Source: Antedon mediterranea (Eukaryota > Echinodermata > Crinoidea > Comatulida > Antedonidae). From it: a stretch of 64,000 bases of DNA. Every line of letters begins with the position of its first letter. The first letter of the stretch is position 1. The stretch covers positions 2,142,312-2,206,311 of the forward strand of contig NC_092675.1 in the NCBI RefSeq assembly GCF_964355755.1. Direction: 5' to 3'. A program made the position numbers and the translations under genes. Positions 35,948-48,471 of this stretch are shown in pieces. The notes under the pieces are model-generated. The model did not search any database. It was not told the origin of the DNA and saw nothing but the letters and a program-made list of their open reading frames with translations.

Positions 35948-38063
35948 ATGATCTTAAAATCATAAAATCAAAATAGATTCGCGAAAGTAAATGTCTGAAA
36001 AATAATATCTTCAATCCAATGTTCTACTTTTACTTTCAGATAGTATTTTGCTTTATTGTTGTGAATTACCAAACTTATAGCATTTTACCTATAAAAATCA
36101 CATTCTTGTTTATTTTTATGATGGCAATCTTTAATGCATTTTAATACAATTTTAGTTAATAAATTGTATTACAGTACAGTAACTGTATACATTACAACAA
36201 TATTATACATTATATGTAATAATATAGTATTTATTTTATGAAGTACAAAATAAAGTGGTTCAATTATTTTACACAACAGTTCCTTACAAATATATTTCAA
36301 GCAAAAAAGAAAAATTGTTTGCGTTTCAACATAGCTGTTGTATAAGGGTGTTTTTTATGCACATAATCCTATTTGTAACATTCTACTTTAAATATAATCT
36401 TTGACTAAACGTCTCCCAAAGTGTGCAAAAGAATCCAGATTTATCACCCGTATTATGAATGAATAAAATAAACTCTATTGTTAGAGGTAAACAAGTAAGT
36501 CAAATGCTGTGTTTAGAATTATTTAGAGAACGATAATGATTTAATTGTTCATAAAATATTAATACTGTAGTACATTATTAAAATCTAAACAGTTTATCCA
36601 TACATTCTACTGTATGTATACTGTATGTTGTGTATTTTTAATTCTTTCATTTTGATTAAGTTGTTTAGCGCCCTCTTTTTCTACAATAAAGTCGCTTGCG
36701 TTTAAAAACGTTACGACGTTGTGAAAGAACAACCAAACGTGGGGTAATTACGTCAGATCAAAAGAAATAATGTGTTGTGACCAGACCTTGTTAACACGAA
36801 AGCGATCGAAAACTAAATGTTATAGATTAGAACAACAGAATGCAATCGTAATGCGTTAACAATTGTCATTAATAACGTAATTTCCGGAGGTGCCAATGGA
36901 TTTCTCTTCATAACCTCATTGTGAACTCTCAAAATGTACTATAACTTCCCTTAAATATTAACTATTAACATGTGACCGTGACATACATTATGATTATTTT
37001 GTACAGAGTAATTTTCTATCAGAAAATGGTAACCGAGGACAAGTAGATCCGGAGGTGCACGTCGGTGACGTGGGGGTGTACGTGTAGGACGCATGCCGTG
37101 TCAAGCAGTCTTGATTTCTTATCCTACTATATAATACTGATCGTCCATGCCTGCACTTGAATTATCGCAATTCATTATACAAATAAATTAAAGCTGAACA
37201 TAAAATATCGTATATAAATATACAAAACATTGAACCCAAGGGTACACAAGTTAACAGCTCCCCAATGTGTTGCACGCGTACGTGCCCCACAACGAGCCAA
37301 CCACTTTGACAGCTAAATTAAGTAAATGGAGTTTTGCCTATTACAAAATTAAGCGCGCAAAAATGATATGTAAAATAAAATGTAATGTAATAGTTCGGGC
37401 TAGACTCATTTTAATATACATCAACGTACCAGAAAAACATTCTCACTCACCGTCCAAATCCTGGCCTCACGCTGAAATTCAGAATTAATTGAATGCTGGG
37501 AATAACTTTTGAGCTGGACATAATCATGTCATACGTACCAGTAGCCTACACAACAGAACAGTAGCACTGATCACACTAACCTAAAGATTTTTAGAATCGT
37601 GGAATATAAGAGACTTTCATTTTTACTTTTTCATTGTTTCCTTATAATTGTATTTCATTAATTTGAATGTAAGGATAAGTGGTATAGTATCCGATCTGAG
37701 ACACGGTTCAGGATTGTTATTTTCCGTTCAACGTCACATGCTAAATCAATTTCTAACGTTGAAATCAAGAAACAAAGGAAACACTGCTAAAAAGAGAGGG
37801 TCTGCTCATTGCGCATATTATAATTTACAACAAACGAGACAGTAATAAAATGAAAGTATACCAGAGTCGAGTTGAATGCAGTTGATTTTGAAACAGGGAT
37901 AATCTACAAAAAGTTTATTTTACTGTTATTCAGTTTCAATGTATTATTAATGAATTCAAATGTAGTTATGTATTGAGACAGACGTCAGCACATTACTTGC
38001 ACCATTTGAATTGAAACGAATAGTGTTAGTCCTAATACACTCACGCATGAATGTTATTTCCGT
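35948..38063. other. intergenic region after FEM1B
   Basis: The FEM1B 3' UTR comes first (several AATAAA, for example near 36.25 and 36.46 kb). Beyond it I see no exon, transposon end or long repeat. Confidence 0.55.
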
Positions 38064-38230
38064 TCACTTCTTGATGCGAGTTTGCCCGATGATTTTCTGC
38101 TGTAATTCCAGATATGCTTTTTCATACAGAGATGGGTCAAGGCCGTGTTCAGGAAAGGGGTAGACTGGTGTACTACAGGGACTGGCCTGGGATTCCTCAA
38201 CAAAGACAGTGGGGCAGCAGTGACAATTAG
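38064..38230 (-). CDS. orphan terminal exon candidate, unknown protein
   Basis: On the minus strand a frame of about 55 residues runs from a possible acceptor (gtatactgtactaag) to a TGA at 38064-38066. It includes VYPFPEHGLDPSLYEKAYLE and ends IIGQTRIKK. Composition and codon use look coding, with few AT-rich low-complexity residues, unlike the surroundings. There is no in-frame Met near its start, so it would be a last exon in phase 1. I could not find a confident partner. A weak donor (GATG-gtgacg) near the end of the Patched-domain gene 2.2 kb upstream has the right phase. The gene is not recognised. Confidence 0.35.
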
Positions 38231-40355
38231 CTTAGTACAGTATACAAAGAGGCAGTTAGGCCTACGTCTACATTATCTGTAATGTTTGTTTTAACCATGC
38301 TTTTACGTCAATATGGCCGGTAGCAATAATATGTATTAATATGAATTATTGTTATTACTACTAAGCTATGTCAACATTGAGTAGTTATTAAACTGTAACT
38401 GTAGGCATGTTAATATTCTTTAAAGAAAATACGAAAGTGGAGGAGACAACTTGATGAAATATCACATGTATTTATACAGTATCAACATACAAACACATTT
38501 TAAAACTGTACCGTAACAGGATAAAGTATCATATTAAATTACTAATCGGTAAGGTCATATTTATATTCTATACATTAAAACATATAAATGAAAATACATA
38601 TAGTATATTAAAATACATGATAGGCCTCATTAAAGCAAGTAACCCTTCCCTATAACATCTGATCAGTTCATAAAACTTTAAAAGGTCAATATTATATACG
38701 GCAAATATGTAAGTTACTTAATTCAGCAGGTATGTCGTTCATACTATAATAGCACCATTCGAACTAAGCATGTTTTCACATCTCACAACCTGGGATATAC
38801 ATTTTAAGATTGTTACAGGGGGTTCTTTTTTCCCAAAAATGTATATTAACCCTGGCCGGACCCCTATGAGGTGCAAATAAAAGCTGCTCCTCTCTTTCGC
38901 TTAGTAACAATTTATAATAATAACACTAAAAATAATATTTAAAAGAATATATAATATTTCAGATATCATCATGTTTGTAACAACACTGGCTCCAGCAAAA
39001 AAAAATCTAACCCACCAAACCCTCAGGCTGACTATGTTTGTGACGTCACTGACAAAATATTGAGTTTGATTAATTTAAAGCAATGTTATGCAGACAATGC
39101 ATTAGAGATAGTGTATTACTAAAGGTAATGTTGCTATGTCTTAATCATTGATTTGAAATTAAATATTTATATACAATTTAAAACTAAATAGCATGAGTTC
39201 TTTCATTAAAACTCCTTATTACATTCCTTGGTTTATTTCTCCATGGTATAACATAGTACAGTCAGACGTCTGGAGAATAAAAATCCCAATATAGAGCACA
39301 TCGATATTTCTCTTAATTTCCACTGTTAAAACCACCAAGAATTCCATACGTTTCATTTTAGACAAACTAAAGATTTCAGTTGTCGATTCATCGTGTATAT
39401 AGGAATGGTTTTAGTTACAGAGTCGAAATAACTTATAAGCTATCAAAAGAAAGACAACATTTTATAATTGGCCAATTGTTCTAAAAAAAGTCACAATAGA
39501 AAAAGATATCAATGGTAATTTTAAAAATGCCCGTATGGTATTAGTACTTTAGCGTATGCTATAGCAAGCTTACGCAGCTGGACGATATTGCTGAGCAGGG
39601 ACAAGTAAACCTACGTACTACTAATCATATGCTGGTCTTTTAATTCTGAACCAGTTTTTGTATAATATCTCCGTGTCTCATTTCTCTCCGTCTCGATCGT
39701 CTTCTTTGTCGTCGGTCTATGTGTGTTCTGGGCCTATCATCTTCATTTATAAATTTTCTCGTCGCCGGGTCATTCTTGTGGAAGATGCTTTTTATTATTC
39801 GGTCTTGTAATGTTCAGCCTTTTCCGTATTACCCCTCCATCTTGGATGATCTTCTCTGATGTCTTCTCCTTTTGTGTTTTAGACCTATCCATTTTCAATC
39901 TGTTTTAATAAATGTTTTTGTCACTGGGGATCATGTATTAAGTTATATTAAAATGTCTTCATTTTGCGAAATTCCTAGGAGTCTCTTTGAGCCTCTGGCA
40001 TCAGGTTAATCAAAATAGTTCATAGGTTCACATGCGAGTCGATTTTTCTAGTGACGTGTATACTGATCGACAAATTCGCATATACAGCGTTACACGTGAT
40101 ATTATTTCTACCTTATCCTTAACCTTTAAAAAACCCGTGTGATACTTTGGACGAACATATTATGATGTATTATGGATTAACCGTTCCGTCACGTGTACAT
40201 TCGTTACCGAGTTTTACACGTTAGCCAAGATCCGTATGAAATTACCGTACTAATTCCGTACATCATAAAACTCATAAAAGAGCATTTGGCGGTTCTAAGG
40301 AACCATACACCAATGACGGGTAATCTTGATCGATCAAATGAATCAAACAGTGTGC
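38231..40355. other. intergenic region before the Patched-domain gene 3' end
   Basis: Mostly featureless AT-rich DNA. At 39.65-39.90 kb the minus strand has two small, arginine-rich, mutually similar open stretches (see findings). No mobile element was recognised. Confidence 0.5.
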
Positions 40356-43300
40356 TTAGCATAGTTTTTGTTGTGTAACAGCTTCGTCACCATCTTCAAT
40401 GTTTGGTTCAAATGCCGGATTTTGATTGGTATTTGATTTTTCGTCTGTCGAAACTCTTTGATTCCTGCGACTAAACAGGGATAGCATTATGGGTAAAATA
40501 AACAACGCGTGCAGAGCTCCAAGAGAAATTACCAGGAACATAGTTTTAAAAAATGCGCTAAATATATACACATCTGAGCTTGATATTACGAGGACTCCGA
40601 GTATGGAAGAGCCCGCTCCCTGCAAGACCGGCATCCCGAGGGAATACAAGCCCTCTTTTACGCGTTCGTCTGGCGTCGTAGCCTTACTAGTGGCATAATG
40701 GTAAGTGATATGGGCGGGAAAATCAACACTGAATCCAATGCAGACGATAATGACTATCATTGAAACTGGATCGAGGTTTACACCCCATAATGCCATGAAA
40801 CCAATCATTCCTAGTTCTATGGATAATATTGTTGCCGTAACCCACACGGCACACATCGGGACGGGGATAAGCATCAGTGACACCAACATCATTGAAAGAA
40901 GAGCGATGCCTAAACTCCTGAAAGTAGTTCCAAGTACTTTTAAATATTGATCGAAGAAAATGAATGGTGGTGTAAAAACAGTTATGTTGTATGATGACGA
41001 TTCAGCCGTTTCTCTAAATGTATCCATCACCTTTCTCTCATCAGATGTATGTTGAATATTCGTGGTGGTAACGTAAAATCTAGAAGCGATGATATTTTCA
41101 CCAGCATTGTCAAATTCAATATCATATGTAAAATCATTGAAATCTGGATGATTAAGAAAACTGTCTAGAACTGTCATCGGATTTATGTTTGGAAAGCCTT
41201 TACTGTATCTTATAAATTGTCTTAACCAAGACACAGAATAGTTAGATGGAAGTGTGAATTCCTGATTTTCAAACCTTGCCAGTTCACGATCAATGTCTAT
41301 CTGGATTTCTGGATTTGAAAAGTCAACTTCTACCGGTATCATCACAGAAACAGGGAATCCAAATTTCTTAAAATATGTGCTTTCGATGTCTAGAAACTTA
41401 GTAACAAACGAGTCTTTAGGGAGTATTTCTTGATACGAGAGGCCCTCTTGCAAACATGTAAGACCGTAAATAGCACATCCGATGTAAACGCAATACAAAA
41501 ATAAAATAACTGCTTTCACACCAGGTTTTAATATAAATGGACTGAATCGATCGCGGAAAAATATCGTCAACGGGTGAGGGGATTCAACAACGTGTAACTC
41601 ATCAGACTCTATGGCAGGTAAATCATCACCTTTAGTCTCTTCCATATTTGATGCAACAACGTCCGATGCCACCGGGGTATAGCTAGACCCACCATTATTA
41701 GACCCACCGCTTTTAGAAACTGCATCGTTGGGTGCAGCATCATTGTCAGAAGGTGAACTTTCAGATTTCACTCTCAGACCACAGCAAGTACTATCAGGTT
41801 TTACTTTCACACAACAGAAGATTGAATGTCTAGAAGCAGCCTCGCGACGACCAGATATAACCATACAACCAGCAAAGAATGTAATCTGATATATGTAGTC
41901 GAAGAAGACGGCGGAACCAGTTAAAATACTGAAGTACGATACCGCAGGAAATGGCGAGAAAGCGCCTACAACGAACACCAGAGTATCTGTGAGACTCGTG
42001 ATGGTTATTGACAACGCGGCATCAGATAACGTTAGACTTGTCCGTGTATCTACAGGTAAACGTGGGTTCGTGTTTTTCCAAGACGCCATCATTATAAACA
42101 TGTCGTCAACACCAATACCTGAAAAAGACAAACACAATAGTGATTGGACATTTCAAAACAACACCATTAAATATAGGGCCTACTTGTTCATCAATTTCAG
42201 CTTATAAATACTTGTTAAAATACTATTTTGTTCAGAAAGAAAAAAAATGTTTTGTTTCAAGTGTTGTTTAAGAAGTGTCATAGTAATGTTTGCCAACACT
42301 TTATATAAAATGTTAGCAGCTGTAAACCTCACTTCTAAGGACGATCAAAGCATTGATCGAAACGTCGAGAAACTCACAGTTCTTTTCAGAACTAATACAC
42401 GTGGTGTACCGCGAACTTTATATCAACAGCTGTAAACTGCTATTTAAACTAAACCGACAAAGATACTTACTTATGATAAAATAAGGTGCACTTGAACTTA
42501 TGTCGATGACTGGAACGCCACAAAGAGCTATCAGTCCAAAGCCTGAAAGAATAGCCAAGCACGCAGACAACACACCGGCTATGGCGAGGGTAGGTTTGTT
42601 CAGTACGCAATCAAGTCGCAAACAAGACAGTACAGAAAAGCCCATCAAAAGGGTGAACGCTATAGAAAACTGATTTCTAACGGCTTTGCTTTCTCTTGAA
42701 AGCGCTACATCTAATGAATGTGTTGTGTACACATAAACGTCTAAGAACTCCGTGTTCATTCCCTCAAACTCGTCAATAAAAGCGTCAAGCCAGTCTTCTG
42801 TCATGTCTTCTTCTCCTTGAATTGAGTACGACAATTGCATCGCTGTTGCTTTTAGTACAAACTCATCTTTAAGTTCCACGCCTGAAATCTCGTTTCCTAT
42901 AAAATACGGCGCCCCGTCTTTTCTCATCGCAAAGGGGTATCCTATACGTGTTGTATTTAAATTATTTGCATCAAATCCGTACAAGGTAAGGACGTTCGAC
43001 TTTGACTCGCATGATTGAGAATTCCATTTTTTTGCACAAATGTTATCAAATGTGTAGTACTTATCTCCATCTTGTATGGTTATGTCCTTTACTTTGTTAT
43101 CCAAGCGAAGTATTTCTTCAAATGGTTCCTTTTCAAGAACTCCGTCAGATGATTTGGAAATAACAATTATGCGTGCCGTTGCAACTTCAGATGTTCGACG
43201 AGATATCGGCGCGCCTTCACCAGTGTGGTTGCCGAAAATAGACTCAATAATACGTTTCTCCTCTTTCGCGGGACCATTATCCGGCGTGTATAGAAATTCT

Positions 43301-43455
43301 GCATCATCCTCAACATAAACATGCCTTAACCCCGATCCCAGGCCTATAGCAAGGACCAATGAACCAGCGATAAATAATATTGGATGACGAGCTAAAAATC
43401 TTCCATAGAAAGCGAAGAAACGTTTAAGGGCTTTTTCAATACAATCCGTACGCAT
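40356..43455 (-). CDS. Patched-domain (PTCHD/PTR-type) membrane protein
   Basis: Two coding exons, 42471-43455 and 40356-42118, join in phase 1 to 915 residues. TM1 is at residues 25-43. A first ectodomain carries Cys pairs and sequons. The sterol-sensing-like domain starts near residue 262 (SIAFTLLMGFSVLSCL) and contains the hallmark SSAPYFIISIGVDDMF at the splice junction. There is an acidic, Ser-rich cytoplasmic loop, then TM7 (AVILFLYCVYIGCAIYG), a second ectodomain, and a second membrane block with IVIIVCIGFSVDFPAHITYH and VLQGAGSSILGVLVI. This layout and the PTCHD3-like size fit the RND/Patched-related family of sterol or lipid transporters and Hedgehog modulators. The tail (NPAFEPNIEDGDE) is cytoplasmic. 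A splice acceptor just upstream of the ATG (ttattgcag at about 43479) implies a non-coding first exon. Confidence 0.9.
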
Positions 43456-46400
43456 TTTTAATGTTTACTTGAAACCTGCAATAAGAATAAAATGAACGTA
43501 GTAAGTAGGATATTAAATATTATGGCATTTATACATAATGTTTTGTTAATCATTTTAACTGTAAAAAATATATAGATAAATGTAGCATGCAGAGCCGATT
43601 CGATAGTGCTTAGCACTCATGGCAATCCCCAGGGTGCTGCACCGTTGTCATGTATTTTATGTTGTGTTTGTACATGAACATTTAATAAAAAAATAAAAGT
43701 AAAATTAACCACTGTTGTGTACAATTTAAAAATATTACCCGTTTAAACAATCAAATGTTTTGACCTTGAACACATTTCGACATCGATATACATGAATACG
43801 TTTTGTGTTTGGAGGCTGTATAACAATCAGGGAATATACTCCCTGATCAATTTGTGTTGTTGATGCATAGCACGTTCGTAAAAAGTAGACTATATAATGT
43901 ATTATGTCGAAATGAAAGGGTAACTCGGTGATATTCAAATCGTCGTTATCAGTTGCACTAATTGGTGGGTCGTACTGGTTAATAGAAGACCCTCTACAAA
44001 AAAAAAAATAGGTGGCCAAATGAAGTCGTTACGACAGGTGCATTATCCGCCTCGTAGTCGAATTAACTGAATTTGAAGGTTAAGCGACCCCTGCAATATT
44101 AAACCCCTCCACAGCCTACAGCAATAAAAGTAACGAGATTTTAACAGCGACCAGATGGAAAGTAATATTGATAGCTGGTTCCGACAGGTCCTCCCACTGC
44201 CCCTGTTCTAGTGAATAGAGGCATGGATTGACTGGAGACTAGTAGGCCTAACACCGAGTCTGGGTGTAAATGACCTCTGAACTCATGACCCACAACACCA
44301 CCCCTTCCCTCGTAGCAAATCTAATTATATAAATACCTGCATATATAAAACAGTACCATAACTCAATTACAACCCGGTACATGTATAAAGGAATGAACTG
44401 TCAACGACCGATGGAGATGGTCCCTGCATGAGTATATTCTTTTGACGGTTTCTAGTTGGTTCACTCATTTTTAACAAAAGTGGTCCCGTGAATAATAATT
44501 TCATAATAATTCATAAAAAAACTTTTAAATTATACCACTCTATTAATGAATGATACATTAACAGAACATGTGGAATAATATAATGAGGAAAGGTCATCTA
44601 ACAATCTACAGTGATGCACAATATGAACGTAAATGATTTTACTAGAAATCACGGTCCTTTTATGAATTCAGAATTTGTGACTAACAATGTACCCCAAAAT
44701 ATTGATCAATACAGTTCAATCAATAGCTTAAATAGCTCATTGGCATAATAAGTATGCTCTATGAAATAATGTTCTCAAACCATCTGCCGCTGTTGTAAAA
44801 TAGCACGATCAAACAACGTAATCTACCGGGTCACATTCAAATATGGGCGCGGCACATTATATTACAACATGTAGGCCTACATAAGTGATGTAGGAGATGT
44901 TATCTATATAATGGTGATTGTATATATAATATTTAAAGTAGAATAAAGCTGTCATAACATCAATTCGGCCGGGGGAAACAGCCGGGGGTAATACATCCGT
45001 TCTTTGTTCAGCAATCATTTTTCACATCCATTCACGAGAATATTAAGTGTTCATTCAAAGCTACAAACGCATGACTATAAACTGAAATGTACGTACCGTG
45101 GGAAATATGTAGGCCTATACAGCGAATCTGTCTGCCTCCTCAAATGTTGCTTACTGTGGTGCAAGACGATTAATAATTCATTTATTTCCAACTCAGTCTA
45201 ATCATCCAGTCTTGCTTCTTGACAGACCTGGTTCTCGCGCCGCTGTGAAATGCGTGGTTATCTTCTCTTCTTCACCGGTCTGGTTGTCACGATCACGTAT
45301 ATTAATATTTAATAATGGGTTAGGTCGTCGTCACGCTACGCCAGGTTTATGCAATGGGATAAATTGAAGGTTTTCAGTAATATCCGCACTTATCCGTGAC
45401 AACAAAACAAGACCAAGACATTTGTATAATAATGGTTGCATCACAAAATAAATAAGAGAAATAATAATTGGTGTTTTTATATATAAATAAAAAAGAAAGA
45501 ATAAACCGAATTAAAACGTATGAGATATAGACACACATGTCCTGTTGTAGGCCATCATTTTGTATTATTTCAAATAATATTTTAAAACATTTGTAATTAT
45601 TGTTTTCTTCCATGCCAAATCTACCAGAGGAAAATGGTTCGAGAATCGTCTATTCTTTTCGTCTTTAAAGTAAGTTCATTTGTGTGGACACATCTGTCCG
45701 GCTTGGATGAATTTTGCTAAAACTTTTAATAACGTATTAACGGGGAGAAACATTAATTGTTGTTATTCCTAAAGAAATCTCAACAATTAAGAATGAGTAC
45801 CGGTACTCAACTTAAACTTAACCATTATTTTAAGTTGTTGATATTATCAGACGGGAGTACAACTCGTCGCAGAGCATCTTCAATATCGATTGTACAAAAT
45901 GAGGGACATATGATTGGATATGCTAGCTAGTATAGGCCACATGGGACGTGTACTTTACCCCCCTTTACCACCTTCAACATGTCTGCACCAACAAGTGACA
46001 GCATCGGAAACCATAGAGTAAAGTGGAAACCAACCAATAACATCTCATAAACCAACCTTCAATAATTGAAGCCTACCTCTCGTGCAGCATGCAGAAATCC
46101 TCAACGGTGGTTACAGCAAGCATTTTCATTCTTTGATCTAGTGACCGATACCGTTGAAGAAGAGACAATTAAATAATTTCCATGGTAACCGTGCAGTTGT
46201 ACCAAATAAAAAAATGTGTGGAATGTTCGAGACCTCCAGGGGCGTTGTATACCTGGATTAATAGCTCAACCCATAAATCATCCATACTATGACAGAAGGA
46301 GTATAAAAAGTTGACAAATTCCGTTGTTGTATGATATCAATCAATTTCTTTATCAAGCTTTGGACTTATACAGATTATGTATACTATATTCTAGTAAAAA

Positions 46401-46910
46401 TTAGCACGATCACATTAAAAAAAATATCAAATTATTATTAGCATACTCAAATCTCGGACTCAAGTAACTCGGAAAGAATGAGGGCACTCATTCCAGCAAG
46501 TACATGACAAATCGTAATCTCCATACAACGTAATCATTCGACTGGATCTGAAATTAGTTTTTCTTTTTCTTCTGTATGAGGTTCGTTGTGTATAATAAAA
46601 TAGTTCAGAAAGGCCTTCCTTCGACGATTTTCTGTACGTCAGTATAAGCTTCATCCAACTATTTTAATTATAGAGGGCCTGAGCAGAAGTTGGACCCAAT
46701 CAGAAATCATACTTTGCGTTTAAGCGACGTCTTTTTAAAAAGCCGGTCGTCAGGCCTACTGCACAATTACTGAAATAAACTGACTAGAATTTCCGCACGA
46801 AGAGCACAATCGTTATTTTGTTGTTTTAAACTAGACCTAAGCCTAGCCTATACTACTTCTGTAAGATCAAATACGCAATGTTGGGTCGCGAAAAATCATA
46901 GGGTTTGATT

Positions 46911-47710
46911 GGTTGATTGATTCTTTTATTTTTCACACAACATTCATAAAAATATAAATAAAAGATTAAGTACAATAAAGTGTGAAAAACAGGATAACCA
47001 CAAGCAAGCAAAGCTTTTAATCTGTGGCACCCTAACTTAAAATATAAATTTACAAATATATTACAAAAATGTTTTCATGTAGTAAATAAATGAAGGAAAA
47101 TACAACGTACTATAATATAATATATATATATATATATATCAGTCTCAGAATATAATATACGAAAATGTAATTAATTAAGTAAAAGTTAGACATATTTTAC
47201 AAATGTTGTTTTCGCAAAGATATATTGTTTCTTTATAACTATTAATGCATTTATTTAGTAATAGTTTTTTAAATATTGATATATTTTCACTCTCTCTTAT
47301 ATTTCTTATATAAGTTGATTCCATAGCTTAGGTCCTCTATGCTATACTTTGCTGACCCATATTAGTTGATTTTAATTTTATACAATAATTGTCTTTATTT
47401 CGAGTGTTATATGTATGATAATTATCAAATAAACTGAATAAAGAATTAAAACATTTTGGAAGTTGTCCTTTTTGGTATTTAAACATAAAATTTAAAACAT
47501 TGTTTTTATACAAATCAAATATATTAAATGTGCCCGTTTTCACAAAGAGCTGAGAAGAGGGATGATGAAAGTCTACCTTACAAATGATCCTAAGAGCTTT
47601 TTTCTGAAGCAATAGAAGGCGATCCAAATTGTCTTTGTTTCCCGCACCCCATACAATAATACCATATGTCAACACTGGTAATATAAGTGTCAAAAAAGAA
47701 TATTGCAAAA
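46911..47710 (-). mobile_element. 5'-truncated non-LTR retrotransposon (LINE) fragment
   Basis: The minus strand encodes the C-terminal end of a LINE reverse-transcriptase polyprotein: LPVLTYGIIVWGAGNKDNLD, RLLLLQKKALRIICKVDFHH, NTRNKDNYCI. These match the Y-G-x-x-x-W-G and LQKKAIRII motifs of jockey/CR1-type elements. A one-base frameshift near 47.34 kb separates this frame from the usual HRGPKLWNQL end. The element lacks its 5' part, endonuclease and RT core. On the plus strand its 3' end shows TTGATTGATTC repeats. It is dead. Confidence 0.82.
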
Positions 47711-48093
47711 AGTATAACTAAGAATAGATTAAGATTGCGGTATTGGTATAATGTGACGCCCACGTGTTGCTACTCAGCGTTGTCAACGCAACACAGAATG
47801 TATTGTTTGGAAGTGTACGCGCGCGCGCAAACTAAGACCCTCTCGATGATTGTTTTGTGTGCGTTCGCATCCTTTGTTTTGTGACCGTCGTCAGGTGGTT
47901 AGCTCCGCAAAATCCAGCGGTGTGAACCGCTAACCCTCGGGACTCTGCTTGTCAGAGCTCCCAAAAATTGTTCCAAAAGTTGCGAACATCGTACAAGACA
48001 TTATGTGGGAATCATTTTAGTATAAAGTAAGAACTAAAGCTTTTTTTCGCAGGCCATAGGCTATATAGGCCTAGGCCTAGGAGGCCTAGGCCT

Positions 48094-48212
48094 AAAGCTC
48101 TGTCTACACTATCAAACTTTATGTGACAAAAAAATGTGATGTGCCCATATGATGATGGACATGATAACACCTGATAATGTCATATCACTAACATATTTGG
48201 GCATCACCGAAC
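48094..48212. mobile_element. MITE copy G, inverted orientation, between GGCCTA clusters
   Basis: It begins AAAGCTCTGTCTACACTATC, then AAACTTTATGTGACAAAAAA; inside, GTCATATCACTAACATATTT is the complement of the usual interior. The right arm is lost. GGCCTAGGCCTA clusters touch its left side and lie just past its right side. No perfect CArG box remains. Confidence 0.75.
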
Positions 48213-48471
48213 ATCATAATTTAGACCTAGGCCTAGGCCTAGCCTAGGCCCTAAGTGCTTTGATGACCGAACCAATTTATAATTGAAAACAGAACTTAGG
48301 CAAGGGCTAACGCTAACAATTATTAAGCACGAACAGTCTTGCCCACTTGATCATTTTTTTTATTTTCATTATTTTCTTTAGCTGTGTGCGTTTCAAGCGC
48401 TGTGTTCACTCTTAAACATAGGCTATAAAATTAATTTCATTAACATAATCTTTGGAAAAGAAACCAGACAA

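Larger units (their letters stand above)
43456..48471. other. intergenic region, Patched-domain gene to SLC16 gene
   Basis: The two flanking genes diverge, so both promoters and any non-coding first exons lie here. Contents: an isolated minus-strand frame at 43735-44019 with a good acceptor but no partner, a dead LINE at 46.9-47.7 kb, GGCCTA clusters at 48.06-48.09 and 48.22-48.25 kb, and a MITE between them. Nothing else was recognised. Confidence 0.55.

Noticed and set aside
40489-40950. Plus-strand frames opposite the Patched-domain gene
   Set aside because: Antisense shadows of the conserved transmembrane coding sequence.
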